Assembly: GCA_021819525.1 (NCBI GenBank)
Contig: JAKAQW010000017.1
Location: 1-37,277 of the forward strand
Source: Actinomycetes bacterium
Lineage (GTDB): Bacteria; Actinomycetota; Acidimicrobiia; Acidimicrobiales; UBA8190
Length of the DNA stretch: 37,277 nucleotides
Reading direction: 5' to 3'
Shown: positions 25,253-33,981 of the stretch, piece by piece
Layout: each line of letters opens with the position of its first letter
Position numbering within the stretch: the first letter of the stretch is position 1
The notes under the pieces: generated by a model
The model's database searches: none
Told to the model about the DNA's origin: nothing
The model's input: the letters and a program-made list of their open reading frames with translations, nothing else
Position numbers and translations under genes: made by a program

Positions 25253-26938
25253 TCAGGTACCTACCAGGGCGCCATACGCGGCGCTGCCGACCAGGCGTGC
25301 GTACTTGGCCAAGAAGCCGTTTCCCGCCGGCAGAGCAGGAGGGCTCCACAGCTTGCGCCGCCGGGCGAGCTCGGCTGAGTCGACCTGGAGGTCGAGACGG
25401 CGCTGCTCGATGTCGACGAGGATCTGGTCGCCGTCGGCGACGAGCCCGATGGGCCCGCCGACAGCGGCTTCGGGGGCGACGTGGCCGATGGAGAGGCCGG
25501 TCGTGGCCCCGGAAAAGCGCCCGTCGGTGATCAGCGCGACGTCCCGACCGTGCCCGCTCCCGTTGACCGCAGCGGTCACGGCCAGCATCTCGGGCATACC
25601 GGGACCGCCGCGAGGGCCCTCGTAGCGGAGGACGAGCACGTCACCTGGGCACAGCGCGCCGGAGCGCACATAGGCCATCGCCGGCTCCTCGCCGTCGAAC
25701 ACACGAGCCGGACCGACGAACCGGCTGACCTTCATCCCGGCCACCTTCACCACCGCGCCGTCCGGAGCGAGCGAGCCACGCAGGATCGCCAGGCCGCCTT
25801 CTTCGTGCAAGGGGACGTCGATCGGGTGGACGACCCGGCCGTCGGGGCTGGGGGGAGCGAGAGCAGCGAGGTTGTCGGCGAGGGTCGCACCGGTCACGGT
25901 CAGGCAGTCCCCGTGGAGCAACCCAGCGTCGAGGAGCACTTCGAGCACCACCGGGACACCGCCCGCGCGGTCGAGGTCCGCCATCACGTACTGGCCGCCA
26001 GGACGGAGGTCCGCGAGGTGGGGAACCCGCCGCCCGATCCTGTCGAAGTCGTCGAGTGAGAGCTCCACCCCGGCCTCGTGGGCGATGGCCAGGAGGTGGA
26101 TCACGGCGTTGGTGGAGCCGCCGAGCGCCATCACGACCGTGATCGCGTTCTCGAAGGCGGCCCGGGTGAGGATCTGGCGAGGACGTATCCCCGCGTGGAG
26201 GAGATGAACCGCGGCCGCGCCGCTTCGGTATGCGATGTCTGCACGGCGAGGATCGCCAGCGGAGGGCGTTGCCGACCCGGGCAGCGCCATGCCGAGCGCT
26301 TCGGCCTCGGCTGCGACGGTGTTGGCGGTGTACATGCCCGCGCACGACCCCTCGCCCGGGCAGGCCACGCGTTCCATCTCCTCGAGCTCATCGGCCGACA
26401 TGCGTCCCGTGCTCAGCGCCCCCACGCCTTCGAAGACGTCCTGCACCGTGATCGGGCGGCCACGGTAGGAGCCGGGCAGACTGCTGCCTCCGTAGACGAA
26501 CACCGAAGGAACATCGAGTCGGGCCGCAGCCATCAGCATCGCCGGGAGGCTCTTGTCGCAGCCAGCCAGGGTGACGAGCGCGTCGAAGCGTTCCGCCTGC
26601 GCCATGCACTCCACGGAGTCGGCGATCAGATCCCTGCTGGGCAGTGACGCCCGCATCCCGACATGGCCCATCGCGATCCCGTCGGACACCGCGATCGTCG
26701 AGAACCCGAGGCTTGCGCCGCCGCTGTCGGTGACCCCTCGCCGTGCAACAGCAGCCAGCCGCGACAGCGCCATGTTGCACGGGGTCACATCGTTCGCCGC
26801 AGCGGCGATCCCGATCTGGGGCTTGTCGAAGTCGTCGTCGTTGAACCCGACGGCGCGCAGCATCGCCCGCGCCGGTGCTCTCTGCGCGCCGACGGTGACC
26901 TCCCTGCTCCTCCAGGCTGGATCTGACATGGGAGACAT
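25253..26938 (-). CDS. ilvD: dihydroxy-acid dehydratase
   Basis: A 561-residue IlvD/Edd-family enzyme that dehydrates 2,3-dihydroxy-3-methylacids in isoleucine and valine synthesis. The Fe-S cysteines are in [26 protein letters not shown] and [54 protein letters not shown] and the C-terminal [20 protein letters not shown] are conserved blocks. The length is normal. Two ATGs (26938, 26929) are possible; 26938 suits a leaderless message, with TACCCT six bases upstream. No other branched-chain gene is near, so it stands alone here. Confidence 0.96.
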   Translation of the reverse strand: MSPMSDPAWRSREVTVGAQRAPARAMLRAVGFNDDDFDKPQIGIAAAANDVTPCNMALSRLAAVARRGVTDSGGASLGFSTIAVSDGIAMGHVGMRASLPSRDLIADSVECMAQAERFDALVTLAGCDKSLPAMLMAAARLDVPSVFVYGGSSLPGSYRGRPITVQDVFEGVGALSTGRMSADELEEMERVACPGEGSCAGMYTANTVAAEAEALGMALPGSATPSAGDPRRADIAYRSGAAAVHLLHAGIRPRQILTRAAFENAITVVMALGGSTNAVIHLLAIAHEAGVELSLDDFDRIGRRVPHLADLRPGGQYVMADLDRAGGVPVVLEVLLDAGLLHGDCLTVTGATLADNLAALAPPSPDGRVVHPIDVPLHEEGGLAILRGSLAPDGAVVKVAGMKVSRFVGPARVFDGEEPAMAYVRSGALCPGDVLVLRYEGPRGGPGMPEMLAVTAAVNGSGHGRDVALITDGRFSGATTGLSIGHVAPEAAVGGPIGLVADGDQILVDIEQRRLDLQVDSAELARRRKLWSPPALPAGNGFLAKYARLVGSAAYGALVGT

Positions 26939-26944
26939 ACGGAG

Positions 26945-26953
26945 AGGGTATCA
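26945..26953 (-). promoter_or_regulatory. leaderless-type promoter of ilvD
   Basis: On the minus strand TGATACCCT is an extended -10 (TGnTAnnnT). It ends six bases before the first ATG of ilvD, which places the expected start of transcription at or next to the A of ATG, the layout of leaderless messages common in Actinomycetota. No Shine-Dalgarno sequence precedes this ATG, in agreement. Confidence 0.5.
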
Positions 26954-27331
26954 CGAATAGAAGTTCGGACGACGGCTGGGCACGTGCGCCGGTTCCACGA
27001 CGTCGAGCACTCCACGGCATCGAACAGCGCTTCGGCTCGGCCGCCTCCGCTGTGGGCCCTCGGCTCGTCTTGCGATCACGTCGTTCCGCGGCCCGCTCGG
27101 CGAAGCTGTCGAAGCTCGGCGCTGCGTCTGCTCGGCGTGCAGGCGACCAGCACCCCAGCGACCCATGGCATGGGTCGGGTCCTCCTCGCGGTGGCGGGCG
27201 CGCGTTCCAGAGCACCCCGCTGGCGGCGCCAGGGGCACTGCTCGGGAGCACCCGTGAGGGCCCCGTGGAGGAACCGCATTCGACGCGGGCACGCACGATC
27301 CTGTCTCTCCGCCCACGGCCCACAACATATG
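26954..27331. other. 380-base stretch with no recognised gene
   Basis: Between the ilvD promoter and the leader ORF of the isocitrate dehydrogenase operon, frames on both strands are open by GC bias but arginine- and proline-rich, without family resemblance or good starts. No tRNA, riboswitch or strong hairpin was recognised. Confidence 0.5.
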
Positions 27332-27340
27332 TGCTAGAGT
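27332..27340 (+). promoter_or_regulatory. extended -10 of the idh-purK-purE unit
   Basis: TGCTAGAGT fits the extended -10 consensus TGnTAnnnT and lies nine bases before an ATG at 27350. It could drive a leaderless or near-leaderless transcript through the small ORF into the isocitrate dehydrogenase gene. Confidence 0.45.
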
Positions 27341-27349
27341 TCGTGTGTC

Positions 27350-27409
27350 ATGGAGCGTAAGATAATGCAATTGGCCGAAAACGGTGCCAAACCGAGCACT
27401 GCGCCGTGA
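27350..27409 (+). CDS. 19-residue leader ORF
   Basis: ATG at 27350 opens MERKIMQLAENGAKPSTAP and then TGA at 27407. Its codons are less GC-rich than the surroundings (AAG ATA ATG CAA TTG). It follows the extended -10 at 27332-27340 closely with no room for a ribosome-binding site, as in leaderless genes. The same frame continues beyond the TGA to 27595 without another stop. It may be a regulatory leader peptide or the front of a small gene broken by a nonsense change. Confidence 0.35.
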   Translation: MERKIMQLAENGAKPSTAP

Positions 27410-27424
27410 GCCGCGTGCCGGCGG

Positions 27425-27595
27425 GTGCTGGGAACGGACCTATGGGTGCAACGCTGCCGCGACGACGCGCGGGCGACCGACGAAGCCATCTGCGACGTAC
27501 TGGCCCGCATCCTTGCCCGGCGTCGTTCGGTGAGCCTGGTCAAGTTGGAGGAGCTCGACGGTTGCCGCAGCCTCGCAGCGCTGCCAGCTTCGTGA
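27425..27595 (+). CDS. small ORF in frame after the leader TGA
   Basis: A 56-codon ORF from GTG at 27425, in the same frame as the leader ORF and ending 51 bases before isocitrate dehydrogenase. The translation (LWVQRCRDDARATDEAICDV, LARILARRRSVSLVKLEELD, GCRSLAALPAS) looks like a helical small protein with three cysteines and is not plain GC-bias composition. No family was recognised. If the TGA at 27407 were absent, the two parts would be one protein of about 80 residues. Confidence 0.35.
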   Translation: MLGTDLWVQRCRDDARATDEAICDVLARILARRRSVSLVKLEELDGCRSLAALPAS

Positions 27596-27646
27596 CGACC
27601 ACCATCGATCGCTCGTCCGAGCACGATCACGACCAAGGAGCAGAAG

Positions 27647-29101
27647 ATGAGCGTTGACAGCGTCGAGCCCGCCCCCATCACCGTCGCGTACGGCGACGGC
27701 ATCGGCCCAGAGATCATGGACGCCACCCTTCACATCATCACCGCCGGAGGCGCTCGCCTCGATGTGGAGACGATCCGGATCGGCGAGGCGGTCTACGCTC
27801 AGGGGAACACCGCCGGCATCGACCCGGAAGCCTGGGAATCGTTGCGGCGAACCAAGGTGTTCCTGAAAGCTCCCATCACCACCCCGCAGGGGGGCGGCTT
27901 CAAGAGCCTGAACGTCACCGTCCGCAAGGCCTTCGGCATGTTCGCCAACGTGAGACCTTGCCCGTCGTACTCCCCGTTCGTCGCGACCAAGCATCCCGGC
28001 ATGGACGTCGTGATCGTCCGCGAGAACGAGGAAGACCTCTACGGCGGTATCGAGCACCGCCAGACCGAAGACGTCACCCAGTGCCTGAAGCTCATCACCC
28101 GGCCCGGGACCGAACGGGTGGTCAGGTATGCCTTCGAGTACGCGCGCCGCTACCGGCGTGCCAAGGTCACCTGCTTCACCAAGGACAACATCATGAAGAT
28201 GACCGACGGGCTGTTCCATCGGATCTTCGACGAGGTGGCTTCGGAGTACCCTGATCTGGAGTCCGAGCACTGGATCGTGGACATCGGCGCTGCCAAGCTC
28301 GCCGACACCCCGGAAGCCTTCGACGTGATCGTCCTGCCGAACCTCTACGGCGACATCCTCTCCGACGTGGCAGCGCAGATCGCAGGCTCGGTCGGCCTGG
28401 CAGGCAGCGCGAACATCGGCAGCGAGGTCGCGATGTTCGAGGCGATCCACGGCTCTGCCCCTCGGCGTGCCGGCCAGAACGTGGCGAACCCCTCGGGCTT
28501 GCTGCTCGGTGCGGTCCAGATGCTTGTCCACATCGGCCAGGGCGAGGCAGCCGAGCGGGTGCACAACGCCTGGTTGCGCACGATCGAGGACGGCGTGCAC
28601 ACCTACGACATCTATGACCCGGCGGTCTCCAGGGCAAAAGTCGGCACCACGGAGTTTGCTGACGCCGTCATCGCCCGCTTGGGAGAGATGCCGAAGACGC
28701 TCGAGGCTGCCAGCTACCCCGCCGCCTCGGAGCGCATCGCCGTCAAGGTCTCGGAGCGTCCACGTGAACGAAAGGAGCTGGTGGGCGTCGATGTGTTCGT
28801 CGACTCGCGCCAGCCGGTCGAAGCGCTCGCCAAGGCTCTCGAAGACGTCGCGGAGCCCCTCGAGCTGGTCATGATCACCAACAGAGGCCAGAAGGTGTAC
28901 CCCGGCGGGCTGTCCGAGACCTTCTGCGTGGACCACTGGCGGTGCCGTTTCCAGGGAAAGCGCCCTGAGCGGCCCCTGCCCTACGAAGAGGTCGTCGCTT
29001 TGCTGGGTCGTCTGGTCACCGCAGGGATTGCTTTCATCAAGACCGAAGGGCTGTTCAGCTTCGACGGCCGAGCGGGCTTCTCCCTCGGACAAGGGCAATG
29101 A
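27647..29101 (+). CDS. icd: isocitrate dehydrogenase, long (Thermus/Rickettsia-like) form
   Basis: A 484-residue decarboxylating dehydrogenase of the isocitrate/isopropylmalate family. ITVAYGDGIGPEIMDATLHI, KAPITTPQGGGFKSLNVTVR (phosphorylatable-serine/substrate loop), NVRPCPSYSPFVATKHPGMD, VIVRENEEDLYGGIEHRQTE, FTKDNIMKMTDGLFHRIFDE and ANIGSEVAMFEAIHGSAP mark substrate, metal and cofactor sites. A C-terminal extension of ~140 residues (VGVDVFVDSRQPVEALAKAL onward) distinguishes it from the ~415-residue E. coli type and resembles the form in Thermus and Rickettsia. ATG at 27647 has AAGGAG upstream. It overlaps purK by ATGA. NAD versus NADP use not decided. Confidence 0.9.
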   Translation: MSVDSVEPAPITVAYGDGIGPEIMDATLHIITAGGARLDVETIRIGEAVYAQGNTAGIDPEAWESLRRTKVFLKAPITTPQGGGFKSLNVTVRKAFGMFANVRPCPSYSPFVATKHPGMDVVIVRENEEDLYGGIEHRQTEDVTQCLKLITRPGTERVVRYAFEYARRYRRAKVTCFTKDNIMKMTDGLFHRIFDEVASEYPDLESEHWIVDIGAAKLADTPEAFDVIVLPNLYGDILSDVAAQIAGSVGLAGSANIGSEVAMFEAIHGSAPRRAGQNVANPSGLLLGAVQMLVHIGQGEAAERVHNAWLRTIEDGVHTYDIYDPAVSRAKVGTTEFADAVIARLGEMPKTLEAASYPAASERIAVKVSERPRERKELVGVDVFVDSRQPVEALAKALEDVAEPLELVMITNRGQKVYPGGLSETFCVDHWRCRFQGKRPERPLPYEEVVALLGRLVTAGIAFIKTEGLFSFDGRAGFSLGQGQ

Positions 29102-30390
29102 CCATGGTCCGAGAGCCGGGCGATGTGCCATCGTCTTCGCTGGTAGGACACAACGAGCCATCCCCTGTGCTGGTCGGCCGCAACGGCCCATCCTCTGGGC
29201 TGGCCAGCCACCACGGCGCAGTCGCACGCGCACGGCCCCCGGCGCGCTTGCGCCGGCGAGCGTCAGCCAAGGTGGCGATGATCGGCGCCGGGCAGCTGGC
29301 CCGCATGACCCATCAGGCCGCCGTGGATCTGGACATCGACCTGGTGGTGCTGGCTGAGTCCGCCGAGGACAGCGCCGTGGTCGCCGGCGCGCCGTACCGT
29401 CTGGGATCACCATCGTCCCTCGCAGACATCCGAGCGATGGCAGCGGCAGCAGACGTCGTCACCTTCGATCACGAGCTCGTTCCGAGCGCACACTTGACAG
29501 AGATGGAGAAGCTCGGGTACCGATTGCGACCAGGGCCACCGGCGTTGAGCCTGGCTCAGGACAAGCTCGAGGCGCGTAGCGTGCTGTCGGCATCGGGCTT
29601 CCCGGTGCCGGCGTTCGCCTCGGTCTCCTCGCCGGGTGGTGTGAGTGCCTTCGCAGAAGAGCACGGATGGCCGGTGGTGGTGAAGAACCCGCGCGGGGCG
29701 TACGACGGTCGGGGTGTGCACGTGGTCGAAAGCGAAGACGAGCTGGCTCGGCTCTTCGCACAGGCACCTCCGACGAGCCGTGCATGGCTGGCCGAGCAGT
29801 TCGTCGACATGGCCGCGGAGCTGGCCATCCTGATCGCCCGGACAGCCCAGGGGCATGTCTCGCTCTACCCGGCCGTCCAGACCATCCAGCAGGAGGGCAT
29901 CTGCAGGCACCTGCTGATGCCGGCCCCCCTGCCCGCACCCATCGTCGAGCAGGCCGGTCGGATGGCGAGATCGATCGCTGACGGCATCGACGCCACCGGC
30001 ATGCTCGCCGTCGAGATGTTCCTCGACACCCGTGGCCAGCTCTTCGTCAACGAGCTGGCCCTACGACCGCACAACTCCGGTCATGCCACGATCGAAGCCT
30101 GCGAGACCTCCCAGTTCCACCAACACCTGCGCGCCGTGCTCGACTGGCCCCTCGGCGCAACGACGCTGCGCAGCGCTGCTGCCACCGTGAACTTGATCGG
30201 CGGTCCCGACACCGTCGAGGTTGCCGGCCGGCTCCCCCTTGCTCTCGGGATTCGCGGGGCTCACGTCCACCTGTACGGCAAGGCCGCTCGTCCCGGGCGA
30301 AAGCTCGGGCACGTCACCGCCCTTGGGGCCAGCACCGAGGACGCGCTCGGAACCGCCCAGGCTGCTGCGGCGCTGCTCGGCGCGCCCTGA
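29098..30390 (+). CDS. purK: N5-carboxyaminoimidazole ribonucleotide synthase
   Basis: A 430-residue ATP-grasp enzyme converting AIR, ATP and bicarbonate to N5-CAIR in purine synthesis. Core signatures are KVAMIGAGQLARMTHQAAVD, QDKLEARSVLSASGFPVP, WPVVVKNPRGAYDGRGVHVV, AEQFVDMAAELAILIARTAQ and ELALRPHNSGHATIEACETS. The conserved domain begins only at residue ~58 (codons near 29269). Before it lies an extension with three 10-residue repeats (PSSSLVGHNE, PSPVLVGRNG, PSSGLASHHG). ATG at 29098 overlaps the icd stop, so the extension is probably translated; an internal start after the repeats cannot be excluded. Confidence 0.9.
   Translation: MTMVREPGDVPSSSLVGHNEPSPVLVGRNGPSSGLASHHGAVARARPPARLRRRASAKVAMIGAGQLARMTHQAAVDLDIDLVVLAESAEDSAVVAGAPYRLGSPSSLADIRAMAAAADVVTFDHELVPSAHLTEMEKLGYRLRPGPPALSLAQDKLEARSVLSASGFPVPAFASVSSPGGVSAFAEEHGWPVVVKNPRGAYDGRGVHVVESEDELARLFAQAPPTSRAWLAEQFVDMAAELAILIARTAQGHVSLYPAVQTIQQEGICRHLLMPAPLPAPIVEQAGRMARSIADGIDATGMLAVEMFLDTRGQLFVNELALRPHNSGHATIEACETSQFHQHLRAVLDWPLGATTLRSAAATVNLIGGPDTVEVAGRLPLALGIRGAHVHLYGKAARPGRKLGHVTALGASTEDALGTAQAAAALLGAP
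29128..29217. repeat. 30-bp degenerate tandem repeat inside purK, three copies
   Basis: Three 30-base units beginning CCATCGTC, CCATCCCC and CCATCCTC encode related decapeptides in the N-terminal extension of PurK. Divergence between units suggests an older array than the perfect 18-bp one. The third unit shares TCCTCTGG with the 30-bp units ahead of moaA (minus strand). Confidence 0.75.
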
Positions 30391-30497
30391 GCGGATCTGC
30401 CCACCTCGCTGAGCACAGGAGGTCCGATGGTCGCACCTGAAGCGCAAACCCGTGACCGGGGTGCCGCGGCTCGCGTCGTGTCACCAGGGAGCCCGCC

Positions 30498-31040
30498 ATG
30501 ATCTGCCCGGCCGCCGGTGGCGTCCTGGCGAGCGACGCCCCCTCGGGCGACGCGGCTCCCCGCGTGGGGGTCGTCATGGGCAGCAAGTCGGATCTCGCGG
30601 TCATGCACCCAGCGTCCGACACGCTCGCCGAGCTGCACATCGCACACGAGCTGCGCGTGGTCTCGGCGCATCGCACTCCAGAGGACATGCTCGAGTACGG
30701 TCGGGGCGCGAGGGGCCGCGGGCTCCAGGTGCTCATCGCCGGAGCAGGTGGCGCCGCACATCTGCCAGGAATGCTGGCTGCGATGACCACCTTACCGGTG
30801 ATCGGCGTTCCCGTGCCGCTCCGATACCTGGGTGGGATCGACTCGCTGCTCTCGATCGTGCAGATGCCGTCGGGCGTGCCGGTCGCCACCGTAGCCATCG
30901 CGTCGGCTCGCAACGCAGCCCTGCTCGCCGCACGCATCCTTGCTGTCGGGGATCCCGCCCTGACCGACGCCCTTGTGAGCCTCAGCGCCACGATGGCCGC
31001 GGCCTCGCGAGATCATGACCTCGGGCACCTGAACGGGTGA
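30498..31040 (+). CDS. purE: N5-carboxyaminoimidazole ribonucleotide mutase
   Basis: A 180-residue class I PurE that moves the carboxyl group of N5-CAIR to C4, the step after Pur[58 protein letters not shown] and [20 protein letters not shown] are the conserved blocks, including the catalytic histidine region (SAHRTP). ATG at 30498 has AGGGAG upstream; the first 20 residues are unconserved. It follows purK after 107 bases that hold nothing recognised, probably on the same transcript. Confidence 0.95.
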   Translation: MICPAAGGVLASDAPSGDAAPRVGVVMGSKSDLAVMHPASDTLAELHIAHELRVVSAHRTPEDMLEYGRGARGRGLQVLIAGAGGAAHLPGMLAAMTTLPVIGVPVPLRYLGGIDSLLSIVQMPSGVPVATVAIASARNAALLAARILAVGDPALTDALVSLSATMAAASRDHDLGHLNG

Positions 31041-31115
31041 GCCGACCAGGGGTGTGGATCCCTTCCAGGGAGCTGTGACGTGAGATTGACCTGAGTCGTC
31101 CGCGCGCGTGGGCGC

Positions 31116-31132
31116 GTCGCCGGGAGGGCGAC
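31116..31132. terminator. hairpin between purE and hypF
   Basis: GTCGCC, GGGAG loop and GGCGAC form a perfect six-pair stem in the 107-base gap between the convergent purE and hypF genes. It lacks a T-run but is well placed as a bidirectional end signal. Confidence 0.45.
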
Positions 31133-31147
31133 CTGGCACGGGCTCGG

Positions 31148-33703
31148 TCACCGATCGGTCTGTGGTGTGCCCAGGGCAGCGATCGCGGCCTGACCGACGC
31201 TGATCCCGCCGTCGTTCGGCGGGACGTGGCGATGCACCAGGACCTGCAGGCCACGGCGTCGGAGCCTGTCGGCCAACGCGTCGGAGAGCACGACGTTCTG
31301 GAACACCCCGCCGCTGAGCGCCACGGTATCGAGGTGGTGGACTTGCGCGAGCGACGCGGTGGTGTCGGCGACCGCGTCGGCCAGGCTCAGGTGGAAGGCA
31401 CCAGCCAGCTCCGCGACGCTGGTTCCGGCGTCGGCGTCGGCGGCGATAGCAGTCACCATGGGCCCGGGGTCGAGCACCGTCACTGCGTGGCCCTGTGAGT
31501 CGAGCTCGCTGTAGCGGTCCAGGTGGTAGCGGCGGCTGGTGCTGCTCCCCGCGGCGGCGGAGGCTTCGAGCGCGATGGCGGCCTGGCCCTCGTAGGTGAC
31601 CTGTCGGTGGAGGCCGACGATGGCGGCTACCGCGTCGAAGAGCCGCCCGGCGCTCGTGGTGCGCAGCACCCCAGGGTCGTGGGCCAAGCGCAGCACGGCC
31701 TGCCAGCGGGTGTCCACCTGTGCCCCCCAGCGTGCTGCTGCCGCGTCACCGGCGCCAGCGGCGATCCACGCCAGGGCCATCCGCCACGGCTCGGCCACCG
31801 CGGCTCGGCCGCCGGGGACCGCTACCTGGGCGAGATGGCCGACGCGCTGGTACCCGTCGAAGTTGGCCACCAGCCACTCGCCGCCCCACAAGGTGCCGTC
31901 GTCACCGAAGCCGAAGCCGTCGAATGCCACACCGAGCACCGATCGCGTGACCCCGGCGTCGACCATGCAGGCAGCGACGTGGGCATGGTGGTGCTGGACC
32001 GGCCAGCTGGTCACCGTACCTTCGTCGGCGAGGTCCCGGGCGTGCTTGGTCGAGAGGTACTCGGGGTGCAGGTCGTGGGCGACCACGTCGGGCGCCACGT
32101 CGTGGATGTCGCAGAGGTGCGCCAGGGCTTGGAGGAAGGCCTGGTACGTGGCCAGGTGCTCGAGGTCGCCGATGTGGTGGCTGGGGACGATGGTGCGGTC
32201 CCAGGCCACCGACACCGTGTTCTTGAGCTCTGCGCCCACCGCCAGCACCCGTCGTGCCGCTGGGCGGTCGCCAGGCAGTGTGAGCGGCTCGGGAGCCAGC
32301 CCCCGGGAGCGGCGAAGCACCTGGAGCCGGCCGGGGCTCGCACGCACGACCGAGTCGTCGCACCGGATGTGGATGAGCCGGTCGTGGGTCACGATGGCGT
32401 CGGCCATCGGCCCCAAGCGGGCCACGGCGTCGTCGTCGAGGTGGGCGATGGGGTCGTCGCTCAGGTTGCCGCTGGTCATCACGAGCGGGCGATCGACCAT
32501 ATCGAGCAGGAGGTGGTGCAGGGGGGTGTAGGGCAGCATCAAGCCGAGCTCGCTGAGCCCAGGTGCCACCGCGTCGGCCAGCGGTCCGACGCCCCCCGAT
32601 CCGGCTGCGCCCAGGGGGGCCTCCGTGAGCTGAGCCGTGCCGGTGCTCGGAGGCTCGTGCTCGTCGGGGATCGAGTGATCGACCGTGCGACGGCGGGCCA
32701 GCACGATGGGCCGTCGCGGCGAGACGAGGGTCGCGCGCGCCTCGTCGTCGAGCACGACGAGCCCCTCGGCCATCTCGACACTGCGCACCATCACCGCGAA
32801 CGGCTTGTCGTCACGGGCTTTGCGCCGGCGCAAGGTGGCCAGCGCGCTCGGGTTCGTGGCGTCGACGGCCAAGTGATAGCCGCCGATACCCTTGAGCGCC
32901 ACCACCGAGCCACCTACGAGCAGTGCGGCGGCGGCGTCGACGGCTCGGATCCCGCTGGACACGGGGTGGCCATCGGGCTGGCGGAGCACGACCGTCGGTC
33001 CGCAGTCCCAGCAGGCGTTGGGCTGGGCGTGGAACCGGCGGTCGGCCGGGTCGTCGTACTCGGCCTGGCAGCTTGCACACATGGTGAAGCTGGCCATGGT
33101 GGTCGCCGGGCGGTCGTAGGGGACGGAGCAGACGATGGTGTAGCGGGGCCCGCAGTCGGTGCAGTTGATGAAGGGGTAGCGGTAGCGGCGGTCGGCCGGG
33201 TCGCGTAGCTCTGCCAGGCAGGCGGCGCAGGTGGCGATGTCGACGCTGACCGGTACACGGGCGGTGCCGGTCGAGGTGCTGGCATCGATCCGAAAGGCTC
33301 GTGCCCGCCTTGGTGCGCCTCGAGGCTCGTGGCGGCTGGCGGAGCCCGCGTCGGGGGCCGAGATGTCGCGCTGCCCCATCGCCGGAGCCAGGGCCGTGAC
33401 GATCACCTGGTCGACCCGAGCCAGCGGCGGCGCATGGTGCACCAGGCGCTCGGCAAGCTTCTCCAAGGCGTCGAGCGGACCCTCCGCGTCGACCAGCACC
33501 CCGCGGTCGTCGTTGCGCACGCTTCCCGCGAGCCCGAGGGAGAGCGCTTCTCGGTAGACGAAGGGACGGAAGCCGACGCCTTGGACAGTGCCTGTCACCC
33601 GGTACAGACGTCGCTGCCAGGGTGGTGGACCGGGCCTGTGAGGGCCGTCTGCCTGCGGCGCCGACCCAGGCTGGCGGCGTGTCGGCTCGGGATTGGGTGT
33701 CAT
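31148..33703 (-). CDS. hypF: carbamoyltransferase HypF, NiFe hydrogenase maturation
   Basis: An 851-residue maturase that makes the thiocarboxamide on HypE for the cyanide ligands of the NiFe site. An acylphosphatase domain (VTGTVQGVGFRPFVYREALS, residues ~35-120) comes first. Two zinc fingers follow (ATCAACLAEL, NCTDCGPRYT, MCASCQAEYD, ACWDCGPTV). Next is the YrdC-like domain (VVALKGIGGYHLAVDATNPS and RRRKARDDKPFAVMVR). The Kae1-like carbamoyltransferase domain is last (WPVQHHHAHVAACMVDAG, GVAFDGFGFGDDGTLWGGEW). All domains are complete. No hypABCDE or canonical NiFe structural gene lies in the window, and the hydrogenase-like complex at 527-7658 lacks Ni ligands, so the client enzyme must be elsewhere. 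The N-terminal 30 residues are low-complexity; a later start is possible. Confidence 0.95.
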   Translation of the reverse strand: MTPNPEPTRRQPGSAPQADGPHRPGPPPWQRRLYRVTGTVQGVGFRPFVYREALSLGLAGSVRNDDRGVLVDAEGPLDALEKLAERLVHHAPPLARVDQVIVTALAPAMGQRDISAPDAGSASRHEPRGAPRRARAFRIDASTSTGTARVPVSVDIATCAACLAELRDPADRRYRYPFINCTDCGPRYTIVCSVPYDRPATTMASFTMCASCQAEYDDPADRRFHAQPNACWDCGPTVVLRQPDGHPVSSGIRAVDAAAALLVGGSVVALKGIGGYHLAVDATNPSALATLRRRKARDDKPFAVMVRSVEMAEGLVVLDDEARATLVSPRRPIVLARRRTVDHSIPDEHEPPSTGTAQLTEAPLGAAGSGGVGPLADAVAPGLSELGLMLPYTPLHHLLLDMVDRPLVMTSGNLSDDPIAHLDDDAVARLGPMADAIVTHDRLIHIRCDDSVVRASPGRLQVLRRSRGLAPEPLTLPGDRPAARRVLAVGAELKNTVSVAWDRTIVPSHHIGDLEHLATYQAFLQALAHLCDIHDVAPDVVAHDLHPEYLSTKHARDLADEGTVTSWPVQHHHAHVAACMVDAGVTRSVLGVAFDGFGFGDDGTLWGGEWLVANFDGYQRVGHLAQVAVPGGRAAVAEPWRMALAWIAAGAGDAAAARWGAQVDTRWQAVLRLAHDPGVLRTTSAGRLFDAVAAIVGLHRQVTYEGQAAIALEASAAAGSSTSRRYHLDRYSELDSQGHAVTVLDPGPMVTAIAADADAGTSVAELAGAFHLSLADAVADTTASLAQVHHLDTVALSGGVFQNVVLSDALADRLRRRGLQVLVHRHVPPNDGGISVGQAAIAALGTPQTDR

Positions 33704-33730
33704 GCTCGCCAGGTCGACCGTTTCGGACGC

Positions 33731-33740
33731 AACCGCGGTT
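33731..33740. promoter_or_regulatory. perfect 10-bp palindrome upstream of hypF
   Basis: AACCGCGGTT lies 28 bases upstream of the hypF start, in the 278-base gap between hypF and the divergent YbjQ-like gene. It may be an operator for either gene. TAGCAT at 33931-33936, about 45 bases before the YbjQ-like start, is a possible -10. Nothing else was recognised in the gap. Confidence 0.3.
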
Positions 33741-33981
33741 TACCGAATGCTTGGCGAAGGCGGTGCGTTTCGCTCGGCCACGACGGCGCTCCTTCTCCTG
33801 CCGCCCGACCGGCGAGCTGACGGCGGCACGCGGCTCAGCACGCTGGTGAGCCCCTGTGGAGCATAGCTCGGTGGCACCGGCACCACGGCTTGGTCTACGC
33901 GGCGGCCAGCTGCCGACGTCCTGGCAGGCAGTAGCATGCGCTCGCCAGGTCGGTGGGCGCCGGCCGGATCGGAGATGAGCC

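Noticed and set aside
27407-27409. Selenocysteine at the in-frame TGA of the leader ORF
   Set aside because: No SECIS-type hairpin was recognised directly after the TGA and no selenoprotein family matches; nonsense change or separate ORFs are simpler.
27440-29413. 657-codon minus-strand open frame opposite icd
   Set aside because: The plus-strand isocitrate dehydrogenase is certain and the antisense translation has no recognisable domain.
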